The notes under the pieces are model-generated. The model was not told the DNA's origin, searched no databases, and saw nothing but the letters and a program-made list of their open reading frames with translations. The translations under genes were made by a program, and so were the position numbers. From an uncultured Aquimarina sp. (GTDB lineage Bacteria; Bacteroidota; Bacteroidia; Flavobacteriales; Flavobacteriaceae), in the NCBI GenBank assembly GCA_947500845.1, contig CANMTP010000002.1, positions 433,803 through 497,802 on the forward strand: a stretch of 64,000 nt of DNA, given 5' to 3'. Shown one piece after another: positions 52,376-61,828 of the stretch (the first letter of the stretch is position 1; each line of letters begins with the position of its first letter).

Positions 52376-52412
52376 GCGCCTATTGGCAATCCCTAGAAAA
52401 TTTCCAGTATAA
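52376..52412 (+). pseudogene. Tail fragment of a duplicated SDR gene
   Basis: GCCTATTGGCAATCCCTAGA and the following AAATTTCCAGTATAAT match the last codons and stop of the SDR at 50840-51565 (GCATATTGGCAATCCCTAAA, then AAATTTCCGGTGTAAT). It sits directly before the intact NDH-2 gene, so the fragment order (NDH-2 piece, SDR tail, intact NDH-2) implies a former tandem duplication of the whole SDR-to-NDH-2 segment. Confidence 0.7.
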
Positions 52413-52429
52413 TCATCAAACAAAGAAAC

Positions 52430-53821
52430 ATGGACAACCAGGAATTATACAAAGATTATGGGCTTAACATACCAGAAGTGACTTCGAATACAAAGCGTAT
52501 CGTAGTCATCGGTGGTGGCTTTGGTGGTATTAACTTGATTAAAAAACTTCCAAAAGATAAATTTCAGATTGTACTCTTTGATAAGCACAACTATCATACG
52601 TTCGTTCCCCTGCTTTATCAAGTGGCAACGTGCGCATTGGAAGCCCCTTCCATCGCAGATGCTACCCGAGGTATGTTCCATAAACGTTCCGATGTACTCT
52701 TTCGTTCGATAAAAGTATTAGAAATCGATGCAGACGCTCAAGAGGTAAAGACCCAACTAGGGAATTTATATTATGACTATCTCGTCATTGCCACAGGTTC
52801 CAAACCCAATTTTTTTGGGAATAAGAATATCGAAAAATACGCTTTCCCCCTTAAAACATTGCCGCAAGCGGTGGCTATAAGAAGTAGGGTGCTACAAAAT
52901 CTGGAAAAGGCCACATTTAGCACTTCCGAAGAAGAAAAAAAACGGCTCATGAGTTTTGTAATCGTTGGTGGTGGCCCTACTGGTGTCGAAGTTGCCGGTG
53001 CAATAGCGGAATTACGTCGATGTATTTTGCCTAAGGATTATAAGGACCTTGATTTTAAAATGATGAAAATCAAAATTGTTGAAGGCAATGAAAGGCTATT
53101 AAAATCAATGACAGAGAAAGCCAGTGATAATGCTTTGAAAACACTGAAAAAAATGGGAGTGGAAATTCACTTCCACACGTTGGTATCCGATTTCGATGGA
53201 AAGACCATCAGCTATAAGAATAGCGATGAGAAGGAACCCTGTGGAATGTTAATCTGGGGAGCAGGAGTATCCGGAATTTTGATAGAAGGCCTTAAGGAGG
53301 AAAGTACTGCCCACAACCTGTACAAAGTTGACGGGCATTGTCTGATTAACGGATATACCAACATATTTGCTATTGGAGACGTTGCCTGGTTCCAGGACGA
53401 GCGGTATGCAAAAGGACTTCCGGGAGTAGCACAGACCGCCATTCAGCAAGGCGAATATCTCGGAAAAATGTTGAAAAAAATCAATGGCAATTCGCAAAAC
53501 ATTTCCGAAGAAGAAAAGATTTTTAAATACCCCCCATTTCGGTATAAGGATAAAGGCAGCCTAGCTACCATCGGTAAAAATAAAGCCGTTGCCGACCTTC
53601 CCAAAAACATCCACTTGTCAGGTTTTTCCGCTTGGTTTATATGGGTAGGTGTGCACTTGTATGCCCTAAATAGTTTAAGGAATCGATTAACTACTTTTTT
53701 AAGTTGGAGCCTTAATTATTTTAAGTACAAAAATAAAGTCCGTCTTATTATCACACCAAATATAGAGGAAGGTAATATCCCGGAAAAAGAATTTATGGCA
53801 ACGAACGAAACAGGAATCTAA
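52430..53821 (+). CDS. ndh: Type II NADH dehydrogenase (NAD(P)/FAD oxidoreductase)
   Basis: A 463-residue membrane-associated flavoprotein. The FAD site is VVIGGGFGGINLIKKLP, the NADH site FVIVGGGPTGVEVAGAIAEL, and the second FAD contact ANTNIFAIGDVA-like text reads YTNIFAIGDVAWFQ. AQTAIQQGEYLGKML leads into the C-terminal membrane helix (LSGFSAWFIWVGVHLYALNSLRNRLTTFLSWSLNYF). It oxidises NADH and reduces quinone without pumping protons. It lies 16 bp upstream of the MFS gene; a decayed duplicate piece lies just upstream. Confidence 0.93.
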   Translation: MDNQELYKDYGLNIPEVTSNTKRIVVIGGGFGGINLIKKLPKDKFQIVLFDKHNYHTFVPLLYQVATCALEAPSIADATRGMFHKRSDVLFRSIKVLEIDADAQEVKTQLGNLYYDYLVIATGSKPNFFGNKNIEKYAFPLKTLPQAVAIRSRVLQNLEKATFSTSEEEKKRLMSFVIVGGGPTGVEVAGAIAELRRCILPKDYKDLDFKMMKIKIVEGNERLLKSMTEKASDNALKTLKKMGVEIHFHTLVSDFDGKTISYKNSDEKEPCGMLIWGAGVSGILIEGLKEESTAHNLYKVDGHCLINGYTNIFAIGDVAWFQDERYAKGLPGVAQTAIQQGEYLGKMLKKINGNSQNISEEEKIFKYPPFRYKDKGSLATIGKNKAVADLPKNIHLSGFSAWFIWVGVHLYALNSLRNRLTTFLSWSLNYFKYKNKVRLIITPNIEEGNIPEKEFMATNETGI

Positions 53822-53837
53822 AAGACCAGCATTGTCA

Positions 53838-55013
53838 ATGAAAAAGAAAAACACACTCATATTATTTATACTGATGCTGGGCAATTTTGCCATAGGTACA
53901 GGAACACTTATTTTTCCAGGGATACTATTTCCGCTTTCGGAAGATTTAGGAATTTCTTTTTCCGAAGCAGGTCAATTGGTAACATTTTATGCACTTACCT
54001 ATGCTATTGCTTCACCTGTAATTGCTGTTCTGGCACAAAAGACAGATAAGAAAACCATGTTAGTGGTTTCTTCGATTTTCTTGGTCGTCGGTTATGGCAC
54101 CAGTGTACTTGCAAGCACCTATGCTTTGGTAGTCGTAGGACAGATGATAGCAGCTTTGGGCGCATCCGTATTTACACCTACGTCATCCTTAGTAGCTGTT
54201 AAGATTAGTGATGAGAAGAACAGGACAAAAGCAATCGGTTTTGTATTTGCAGGATTTAGCTTGGGAACGGCCATCGGTCTACCCGTAGGTTCTTATTTAG
54301 GAGAGCATATGGGGTGGCAGTACGCCCTGGGCTTTATCTTGCTTTGCGCCTTGATTTCTTTGTTTTTGGTGCTCTTTACAGTTCCTAAAGGCATTTATGG
54401 CGAACCTTTCAATAGCTCAGCCTTCAAAGAACTTTTAAAAAGAAAAGCGGTCTCATTCAGTCTACTGACTACTGTCTTACAAATGACTGTTCAAATGACG
54501 GTCTTTACCTTCATTGCCCTTTTGCTGAATCACTACGCGGGTATTCCTTCAACAGACATTCCTATATATCTGGCAATTTTTGGGGTATCTGCTTTTATAG
54601 GTACATTTTTAGGGTCTTCATTGGCCGATAAAGTTGGCCCTCGAAAAGTAATTGTTACGGCATTAATAGGTCTGGGTCTTGCCATGCTTTCGTTAAACAT
54701 CTCAGGAGGATTTGTAATAGCCGTAATCTTGATTCTTGTTGTTTGGGGTATTATGGGTTTTGCTTTTCATCCGCCTTTACAGGCACATTTGGTAAACCTG
54801 GCACCAAAGAGTTCTAGTATTGTTTTGGCGTTAAATGCTTCGGCAATATATGCTGGCACAGCTTTAGGCTCTTTCAACGGCAGCCAAATCATTGCCTTTT
54901 TAGATATCCCCTATTTAACGTATTTGGGTTGTGCTCTTGCTTTTATAGCTAGTGCCACATTTTATTTCACGAACAGGCGAAAATCCTTACCAACCATAAA
55001 ATTTGATGTATGA
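53838..55013 (+). CDS. MFS exporter
   Basis: A protein of 391 residues from ATG 53838 (MKKKNTLILFILMLGNFAIGTGTLIFPGILFPLSEDLGISFSEAGQLVTFYALTYAIASPVIAVLAQKTDKKTMLVVS). It has 12 helices, with the family motif in the 2-3 loop (AQKTDKKTMLV) and a GFSLGTAIGLPVGSYLG segment in helix 5, typical of drug/sugar exporters of the DHA1 (AraJ/YdhP) type. It overlaps the adaptor gene start by 4 bp (ATGA), tying it to the RND operon that follows. The substrate is unknown. Confidence 0.9.
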   Translation: MKKKNTLILFILMLGNFAIGTGTLIFPGILFPLSEDLGISFSEAGQLVTFYALTYAIASPVIAVLAQKTDKKTMLVVSSIFLVVGYGTSVLASTYALVVVGQMIAALGASVFTPTSSLVAVKISDEKNRTKAIGFVFAGFSLGTAIGLPVGSYLGEHMGWQYALGFILLCALISLFLVLFTVPKGIYGEPFNSSAFKELLKRKAVSFSLLTTVLQMTVQMTVFTFIALLLNHYAGIPSTDIPIYLAIFGVSAFIGTFLGSSLADKVGPRKVIVTALIGLGLAMLSLNISGGFVIAVILILVVWGIMGFAFHPPLQAHLVNLAPKSSSIVLALNASAIYAGTALGSFNGSQIIAFLDIPYLTYLGCALAFIASATFYFTNRRKSLPTIKFDV

Positions 55014-56176
55014 AAATCGAACCACTTAAAAAATATTCCATACTACTTGTATTCCTGGTAGTAGCATTGGTTACAGGATGTAGCGGAAAAGCGGAAAAAG
55101 AAACAGCTCTTCTCACCGTGAAAGTTTCCCGACCCATCACTAAAAAAATAATCCAATGGGACGAGTACACCGGGCGTTTTGAAGCCCCACAACGTGTTGA
55201 AGTCCGTGCTAGGATTAGCGGATATGTAGAAAAAGTACATTTTACTGATGGGCAAACGGTTAAAAAGGGAGACATTTTATATACCATAGACCAGCGACCA
55301 TTTTCTATTGCCCTAAAAGAAGCAAGAGCCGCGTATAACCAGTCACTTGCAGAATACAAACAAGCACAGGAAAACTTTAAACGCGTAGAAAGTCTAAAAG
55401 AATCCGGGGCGGTATCCATTGAAGAGTATGACAGAAGAAAGCAGGCGATGATTGGTGGGCAGGCACGTTCTGAAGTTGCCCTGGCAGCCATAGACAGAGC
55501 GAAACTTAATTTAAGTTTTAGCAAAGTGCAAGCCCCCATTTCAGGAAGAATAAGTAGGGATTTGGTCAATGCCGGAAATCTTGTTGATGGTGGTAGTTCA
55601 GGCGGCACATTACTTACCACCATAGTGTCTATAGACCCCATTTACTTCTATTTTGAAGGAAGCGAAGCCGATTTCCTAAAATATGCCCAACTCAACAGAG
55701 AAGGCAAACGCGGTGGGTCTAGGGACACCCCAAATCCGGTAGAAGTACGATTGCTCAACGAAGATGAATTCCTTCATAAAGGCAAAATGAATTTTGTGGA
55801 CAACGAAATAAGCAGAAATACTGGAACCATTCAGGGCCGGGCCGTCTTTGATAATTCGGACAACGTGCTGGAACCGGGTATGTTCGGTAGGGCAAGATTG
55901 CTAGGCAGTGCCGAATACGAAGCTATTTTGGTACCCGATAAACTTATCGCGACCAATCAAACCGTCAAATTTGTCTACGTGGTGGATAAAGATGCTATAG
56001 TAAGGGCGGTTCCCGTAGAATTAGGCGAACTGTATGAAAAGAAGTATAGAATTATCAAAAACGGACTGACAGGAAAAGAAATGATTCTTCTTGACAATAC
56101 CCAAAAAGTACAGACTGAAATGAAAGTCTCACCGGTAGAGGAAAAGTTGGTTTTCAACAAATCTGAAAAAAAATAG
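55010..56176 (+). CDS. RND efflux periplasmic adaptor (AcrA-type)
   Basis: A 388-residue lipoprotein with a signal ending VTGC (MKIEPLKKYSILLVFLVVALVTGC). Domains: a barrel-sandwich hybrid (RVEVRARISGYVEKVHFTDGQTVKKGDILYTIDQRPF), a helical hairpin (AAYNQSLAEYKQAQENFKRVESLKESGAVSIEEYDRRKQAM), then SFSKVQAPISGRISRDLVNAGNLV, a beta-barrel and a membrane-proximal part. Classical AcrA signature. It overlaps the MFS gene by 4 bp and precedes the permease gene by 3 bp. Confidence 0.94.
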   Translation: MKIEPLKKYSILLVFLVVALVTGCSGKAEKETALLTVKVSRPITKKIIQWDEYTGRFEAPQRVEVRARISGYVEKVHFTDGQTVKKGDILYTIDQRPFSIALKEARAAYNQSLAEYKQAQENFKRVESLKESGAVSIEEYDRRKQAMIGGQARSEVALAAIDRAKLNLSFSKVQAPISGRISRDLVNAGNLVDGGSSGGTLLTTIVSIDPIYFYFEGSEADFLKYAQLNREGKRGGSRDTPNPVEVRLLNEDEFLHKGKMNFVDNEISRNTGTIQGRAVFDNSDNVLEPGMFGRARLLGSAEYEAILVPDKLIATNQTVKFVYVVDKDAIVRAVPVELGELYEKKYRIIKNGLTGKEMILLDNTQKVQTEMKVSPVEEKLVFNKSEKK

Positions 56177-56179
56177 GAT

Positions 56180-59100
56180 ATGAAGTTTAGTCATTTATTT
56201 ATAGACCGTCCTATTCTGGCAGCCGTACTTTCCATCATCATAGTTTTGGTAGGGGGACTCGCCTATTTTCAGCTGCCGATATCACAGTTTCCTGAAGTTG
56301 CACCGCCAACTGTAAATGTTAGAGCCGCATATCCTGGTGCTAGCGCAGAGACTGTCGCCAATAGCGTTGCCACGCCCATAGAGCAAGAAGTCAACGGCGT
56401 AGAAGGAATGATTTACATGACGTCACAATCAACAAGTGATGGCAGTATGAGCTTGGACGTAACTTTTGAGTTGGGAACCAACCTTGACCAGGCACAGGTA
56501 TTGGTTCAAAATCGAGTTTCACAGGCAGAATCCAGACTGCCCACACAAGCAAGGCAATTAGGTATAACCACTCAAAAACGGTCACCAGACCTACTATTGG
56601 TCATCAACCTGTATTCACCCGATGAAACTTTTGACCAAACCTATATCGGCAACTATGCGGTGCTACAGCTACGCGACGAATTGGCCAGATTAAAAGGTGT
56701 GGGAGATATACGAATATTCGGAGCAAGTGCATACTCAATGCGAATATGGCTAGACCCTGATAAAATAGCATCCTTAGAGATTACCGCTGGGGAAGTGTTG
56801 GAGCGCTTGCGAGGGCAAAATGCCCAAATTGCAAGTGGCACGCTTAATCAATCGCCTATCGGTGAGCAAAATTCTTTTGAGTTGAGCATACAGACCCAAG
56901 GACGTTTACAAACGGGTGAAGAGTTTGAAAATATCGTCATTAAATCCGGTAACGATGGCAGCATTGTACGATTAAAAGATATAGGACGTGTCGAAATTGG
57001 TTCAGAAAGTTATGTAACCCGAGGCATTTTGAACGGAGATAAAGCAGTAGCTATGCCCATCTCACAGCGCCCAGGATCCAATGCGGTGGAAACTGCAGAA
57101 AATATCGTGGAAACTATGGACCGGCTTTCCAAAGATTTTCCTAAAGGACTTGAATATACTATTGCCTATAACCCAACAGAATTTGTTGAAGAGTCTATTT
57201 CTGCGGTAGTAGATACCATTTTTGAGGCTATTATTTTGGTCATCATTGTTATTCTCTTATTTCTACAATCTTGGAGAGCTGCTATTATACCTATTGCAGC
57301 AATCCCCGTTTCTCTAGTCGGCACATTTGGGGTGATGCAGGCTGCTGGTTTTTCACTCAACAATCTTTCGTTATTCGGTCTCGTGTTGGCCATTGGAATT
57401 GTCGTGGACGACGCCATCGTAGTGGTTGAAAATATGGAACGGCGATTGGCAGAAGGGATGACGCCAAGAGAAGCCGCCCGAAAAACGATGGACGAAGTGG
57501 GTGGTGCTTTAATAGCTATAGGCCTTGTACTGGTTGCGGTCTTTTTACCTACAACTTTCCTGGGAGGCATATCCGGACAATTTTACAAACAGTTTGGTTT
57601 GACGATAGCCGTGGCTACCATTATTTCAGTTTTTGTTTCTCTTACGTTGAGCCCTGCGCTGGCTACATTGTTATTAAAGCCACACGATTCTTCTAAAAAT
57701 AAGTCACGCTCATTTTTAGGTAAGCTGACCCATAGGTTTACGGAAGGTTTTAATCGTGGTATGGATAGATTATCCAACAATTACGGTATCAAAGTTTCCG
57801 GATTGGTGCGTAAAGGTGCCCTTGTTTTCTTAGTCTATATAGGATTGTTATTGTTGACAGGGTTAGAATTTGGTCGTGTGCCTACAGGTTTCATTCCTGC
57901 ACAAGACCAAGGCTATTTTATTACGGTAGTGCAACTTCCACCAGGTGCTTCTTTATCAAGAACAGAAGAAGTCGTTAACGAAACCGTCAAAACGATTAAA
58001 AGTATAGACGGTATGAAAGATGCCATTGCATTTGCGGGCTTTGATGGTGCTACCAGTACGATTTCCTCTAATGCGGCAGCCATTTTTACCACCATGGAAG
58101 ATTTTGATAAACGCAACGAAAAGGGCATCGTTTATGAAGCTCTGCTGAATGAAGTACGACAAAAAACCGAGAAAAGTGGTGAGGCCAATATCATAACCAT
58201 CGTTCCGCCACCAGTTCGTGGTATCGGTAATGGAGGTGGTTTTAAGATGATGATTCAGGATAGAAAAAATAGAGGCTTGGAAGAACTTTCCAGAGTTACG
58301 CAACAGTTGGCACTCGCCGCAAACCATGACCCAGAGTTAACCAACGTTTTTTCGGTTTTCAATACCACCACACCACAATTATTTCTGGATATCGATAGAG
58401 TCAAGGCAGAAAAATTAGGAGTGCCGGTAACGGAAGTCTTTCGTGCACTTGAGATTTACATGGGCTCGGCCTACGTGAATGATTTTAATTATCTAGGCCG
58501 TACGTATCGAGTAACGGCTCAGGCCGATGCACCTTACAGGCTTACCCCAGATGATATAGGACGAATAAAAGTACGAAATGTACAAGGAGAGATGATGCCT
58601 TTAGGCAGTGTTGTACGATTCAAGGACATCGCAGGGCCGGCAAGGGTACAACGTTATAATTTGTATCCAGCCACGGGATTGAATGGCGAAGGAGCCCCAG
58701 GCGTAAGTTCCGGAGATGCCTTGGCAGCTATGGAACGCCTGGCAGAAGAAAACCTGCCCGACGGCTTCAGTTATGAATGGACAGAAATTGCCTATCAACA
58801 AAAAAAGGCTGGAGGAACTGCCGGCGTTGCTTTTGGTTTGGCGGTACTCTTTATTTTCTTGCTGCTAGCAGGACAGTTTGAGAGTTGGCTCATTCCTTTC
58901 TCGATTATTCTTATTGTTCCAATGGGAATTTTCTCGGCGTTACTGGGACTTGATGTATTGGGTATGGACAATAACATTTTGACTCAAATCGGGATGGTAG
59001 TGCTCATAGGATTGGCCAGTAAAAATGCAATCCTGATTGTAGAATTTGCCAAGCAGTTGGAAGAAGAGGGCGTAGAGTTAAAAGAAGCAGCAAAGGAAGC

Positions 59101-59356
59101 AGCAAAATTGAGATTACGACCTATACTTATGACCTCTTTTGCTTTCATCTTAGGAGTTGTCCCTCTGGTCATTGCATCTGGTGCCGGAAGTGAAATGCGG
59201 AATGCATTGGGTACTGCCGTATTTATAGGAATGATTGGTGTCACCCTGTTCGGACTATTTCTCACACCCGTATTTTATGTGCTCTGCAGGAAACTCGGCC
59301 TAATTGGTAAAAAAGAAAAAACCTTATCAACCGTTAATTCCGAGAACAATGCATAG
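56180..59356 (+). CDS. RND efflux permease (HAE1 type)
   Basis: A 1058-residue AcrB-type pump: MKFSHLFIDRPILAAVLSIIIVLVGGLAYFQLPISQFPEVAPPTVNVRAAYPGASAETVANSVATPIEQEVNGVEGMIYM starts the protein in textbook HAE1 form. The proton-relay aspartates are in GIVVDDAIVVVENMERRL and the TM10 lysine in IGLASKNAILIVEFAKQ, so the relay is complete. It exports lipophilic drugs or toxic organics directly from the periplasm. Unlike the pump at 11510-14683, it retains the lysine. It is flanked by its adaptor and outer-membrane factor. Confidence 0.95.
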   Translation: MKFSHLFIDRPILAAVLSIIIVLVGGLAYFQLPISQFPEVAPPTVNVRAAYPGASAETVANSVATPIEQEVNGVEGMIYMTSQSTSDGSMSLDVTFELGTNLDQAQVLVQNRVSQAESRLPTQARQLGITTQKRSPDLLLVINLYSPDETFDQTYIGNYAVLQLRDELARLKGVGDIRIFGASAYSMRIWLDPDKIASLEITAGEVLERLRGQNAQIASGTLNQSPIGEQNSFELSIQTQGRLQTGEEFENIVIKSGNDGSIVRLKDIGRVEIGSESYVTRGILNGDKAVAMPISQRPGSNAVETAENIVETMDRLSKDFPKGLEYTIAYNPTEFVEESISAVVDTIFEAIILVIIVILLFLQSWRAAIIPIAAIPVSLVGTFGVMQAAGFSLNNLSLFGLVLAIGIVVDDAIVVVENMERRLAEGMTPREAARKTMDEVGGALIAIGLVLVAVFLPTTFLGGISGQFYKQFGLTIAVATIISVFVSLTLSPALATLLLKPHDSSKNKSRSFLGKLTHRFTEGFNRGMDRLSNNYGIKVSGLVRKGALVFLVYIGLLLLTGLEFGRVPTGFIPAQDQGYFITVVQLPPGASLSRTEEVVNETVKTIKSIDGMKDAIAFAGFDGATSTISSNAAAIFTTMEDFDKRNEKGIVYEALLNEVRQKTEKSGEANIITIVPPPVRGIGNGGGFKMMIQDRKNRGLEELSRVTQQLALAANHDPELTNVFSVFNTTTPQLFLDIDRVKAEKLGVPVTEVFRALEIYMGSAYVNDFNYLGRTYRVTAQADAPYRLTPDDIGRIKVRNVQGEMMPLGSVVRFKDIAGPARVQRYNLYPATGLNGEGAPGVSSGDALAAMERLAEENLPDGFSYEWTEIAYQQKKAGGTAGVAFGLAVLFIFLLLAGQFESWLIPFSIILIVPMGIFSALLGLDVLGMDNNILTQIGMVVLIGLASKNAILIVEFAKQLEEEGVELKEAAKEAAKLRLRPILMTSFAFILGVVPLVIASGAGSEMRNALGTAVFIGMIGVTLFGLFLTPVFYVLCRKLGLIGKKEKTLSTVNSENNA

Positions 59357-60860
59357 TATAAAAACACATCTTATAAAAAGACTAATTCTAATGTCCATCA
59401 CAGGATTGACTTTATATTCTTGTGGAATTACCAAACGAAATTTTGAGGTTTCCTCTACATCATTTGACAAGCTACCTGAAGACTATCTTGTAAAAACTGA
59501 CACTGCACAACACTTTGCAGCTTCAGAACTAATAGCCCGATGGTGGGAAAGCTTCAATGATGCAACGCTGGATTCTCTTATAAACGATGCCCGTAAAGAA
59601 AATCTTGATATTAATTCCGCAATCGCCAATTTTCAGGCTTCCAGAGCGGGACTTAAAAGCACCAAGTTCGATAGGTTCCCTATTGTTGATGCCAATGGGG
59701 CTTTTACCAGACAGCGGTTAGGGCAGAATATCTTTGCTTCGGGCATTAACCCCACCTTTAGCCAATACGATGCCAGTTTTGACGCTTTTTGGGAGATAGA
59801 CCTGTTCGGAAGGGTTAAAAACCGTGTTAAAGGTGCAAAAGGGGCCGAGCAGGCTACTTTAGCAGAAATGCAGGACATATACCTTTCTGTTTTTGCTGAA
59901 GTAGCACGTAATTATATGGAGCTACGTGGCATTCAAAACCAATTGACGATTGCCAGAGAAAATCTTTCCAGTCAACAGGAAACTTTCGAGCTCACAAAAC
60001 GATTGGCCACTGCAGGTACGAGTAACAGTCTAGACGTGTCCCGTGCCAAGGCTCAATTGGAAACCACTCGCGCCACTATTCCACCTTTACAGGCAAACAT
60101 AACGGCAATTATTAACAGACTGAGTGTTTTAACAGGGAAAATACCGGGAGAGCTTGAAGAAGTTTTGATGCAAGGGAAACCGCTGCCTTCCCTGCCTGAA
60201 TCAATTTTGGTCGGTAACGGAAAAGAGCTGATAAAAAGAAGGCCCGATATTTTTAGGGCAGAAAGCCAACTGGCACAGCAAATAGCCCGCTATAACATCA
60301 GTGTGGCGGAGCTATATCCTAAAATAACCTTTGGAGGTACCATTGGTTTTTCCGCTATTGATTTCAGCAGCTTCGGAAACAACGAAACCTTTACATGGGG
60401 ATTGGCACCATCTATAAATTGGGCGGCCTTTAATCTTGGAAGGGTTAAAAAAAACATAGACCAGCAAGATGGGCTAACGCTCGCCTTAGTGAACCAATAT
60501 GAAAAAACAGTGTTGTTGGCTCTTGAAGAAATCAAAACGGTCATGAGCAACTACACCCATGAACTAGAGCGCCAACGCATGCTAAAAGATGCGGCAGAAG
60601 CCAGTAAACAAGCTGCAAAATTTGCCAAACAACGCTACGAAGCAGGTTTGGATGATTTTCTGGACTACCTAAATGCAGAGCAAACCCTTTTGTTGGCACA
60701 GAATCAATTGGCTATAAGTGAAACACTATGCGCAACTAACCTTATTGCCATATATAAGGCGTTAGGAGGAGGTTGGGAGATAATTTCAGCAGAAGAAATA
60801 GAGACTAGATATTCCGATATAAATGAAGCAAATGCAAAGGTGTCAAAGAAAAAAGAATAA
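59349..60860 (+). CDS. NodT-family outer-membrane efflux lipoprotein
   Basis: The ATG at 59349 (MHSIKTHLIKRLILMSITGLTLYSCG) is chosen for its lipoprotein signal, with lipobox LYSC; it overlaps the permease gene by 8 bp. Two OEP repeats are present (WWESFNDATLDSLINDARKENLDINSAIANFQASRAGL; ANLLAIYKALGGGWE at the end). FDAFWEIDLFGRVKNRVKGA is the typical OprM/NodT signature. It completes the tripartite pump. Confidence 0.94.
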   Translation: MHSIKTHLIKRLILMSITGLTLYSCGITKRNFEVSSTSFDKLPEDYLVKTDTAQHFAASELIARWWESFNDATLDSLINDARKENLDINSAIANFQASRAGLKSTKFDRFPIVDANGAFTRQRLGQNIFASGINPTFSQYDASFDAFWEIDLFGRVKNRVKGAKGAEQATLAEMQDIYLSVFAEVARNYMELRGIQNQLTIARENLSSQQETFELTKRLATAGTSNSLDVSRAKAQLETTRATIPPLQANITAIINRLSVLTGKIPGELEEVLMQGKPLPSLPESILVGNGKELIKRRPDIFRAESQLAQQIARYNISVAELYPKITFGGTIGFSAIDFSSFGNNETFTWGLAPSINWAAFNLGRVKKNIDQQDGLTLALVNQYEKTVLLALEEIKTVMSNYTHELERQRMLKDAAEASKQAAKFAKQRYEAGLDDFLDYLNAEQTLLLAQNQLAISETLCATNLIAIYKALGGGWEIISAEEIETRYSDINEANAKVSKKKE

Positions 60861-60874
60861 TAAAACGATTAACA

Positions 60875-61327
60875 ATGCGCTACATATCACAAAATCCGTT
60901 CAACATTTTCAAATGGTCCAAACTGTTTAAGGGAGAACCGAATAAAAATCAGTTCAAACTCATTAAGGATTACTTGTGCTCGCTGGAGACTTTCGACTAT
61001 GAATCTGCTTTAAAATGTTTAAGTGATGAATGCCAGATGCAGATAGGTAGTAATTCGGCCATATCGGGCAAAGAGGCCATTATGGTCTATATGTGGCATT
61101 TGGAGAATACAATTGAGTGTATGGAATTTGAGTTTTCGGAAACTATCGAGAACTCATCCACCAAAGTGTATCAAGGTCATACCTACTATACGTTCAAAAA
61201 TGGCAATTCTTGCAGGGTGCCCACGTGCCATATTATAAAATTGAAGCGTAATAAGATTAACTGGCATTACATCTACAGAGATAGCCTGAAGGGACTGTTT
61301 CTAGATAAAAATATGAACGAAATCTAA
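60875..61327 (+). CDS. NTF2-like (SnoaL-type) protein
   Basis: A 150-residue protein with an extended N-terminus (MRYISQNPFNIFKWSKLFKGEPNKNQ) before an NTF2-like domain: LIKDYLCSLETFDYESALKCLSDECQMQIGSNSAISGKEAIMVYMWHLENTIECMEFEFSETIENSSTKVYQGHTYYTFKNGNSCRVPTCHIIKLKRNKINWHYIYRD. The fold is clear, while the substrate is unknown. It starts 14 bp after the efflux lipoprotein and 22 bp before the Ohr-type gene. Confidence 0.78.
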   Translation: MRYISQNPFNIFKWSKLFKGEPNKNQFKLIKDYLCSLETFDYESALKCLSDECQMQIGSNSAISGKEAIMVYMWHLENTIECMEFEFSETIENSSTKVYQGHTYYTFKNGNSCRVPTCHIIKLKRNKINWHYIYRDSLKGLFLDKNMNEI

Positions 61328-61349
61328 ATTAACACTAAACCAGATAGAT

Positions 61350-61781
61350 ATGATTACAAAAAAAATATACACGGCACAAGCATTCGCCGTTGCAGGCCGG
61401 GAAGGAAACGTAACATCGGAAGATGGCGTACTGGATTTAAAACTGAACATGAGAAATGATGGAACTGCTACCAACCCTGAGCAGTTATTCGCTGCTGGAT
61501 ACGCCGCTTGTTTTGAAAGTACTATCCATGCTATTGCGCGAACTCAAAAAATTAAACTGACCGAGACCGGCGTAAATGGACTGGTTGATTTTGGAACCGA
61601 TAACAAGGGCGGTTATGAAATAGCGGCCAAATTAGAAGTTTCGTTACCCGAAATTGACGAAGAAACAGCCCGGTCTTTAATCGATGAGGCCCATCAAAAC
61701 TGCCCATATTCCAAAGCAACGAAGGGAAACATTAACGTTGAGATTACGCTCATAGACCATGCTACTTCCAAGATGCATTAA
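61350..61781 (+). CDS. Organic hydroperoxide resistance protein (Ohr/OsmC family)
   Basis: A 143-residue thiol peroxidase with the two reactive cysteines, Cys54 (FAAGYAACFESTIHA) and Cys118 (HQNCPYSKAT), and the supporting Arg17 (VAGREGNVTSEDG). The Ohr subgroup reduces organic hydroperoxides using lipoyl or dithiol donors. Length and motifs are typical. It forms part of the stress run with Dps. Confidence 0.92.
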   Translation: MITKKIYTAQAFAVAGREGNVTSEDGVLDLKLNMRNDGTATNPEQLFAAGYAACFESTIHAIARTQKIKLTETGVNGLVDFGTDNKGGYEIAAKLEVSLPEIDEETARSLIDEAHQNCPYSKATKGNINVEITLIDHATSKMH

Positions 61782-61828
61782 TCAACTTAAAAATTGATAA
61801 TGATGGGACAAGAAAAATTAATAGAAGA

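Noticed and set aside
54967..55641. A 224-codon minus-strand frame
   Set aside because: Antisense to the RND adaptor gene; long only because of codon bias on the coding strand.
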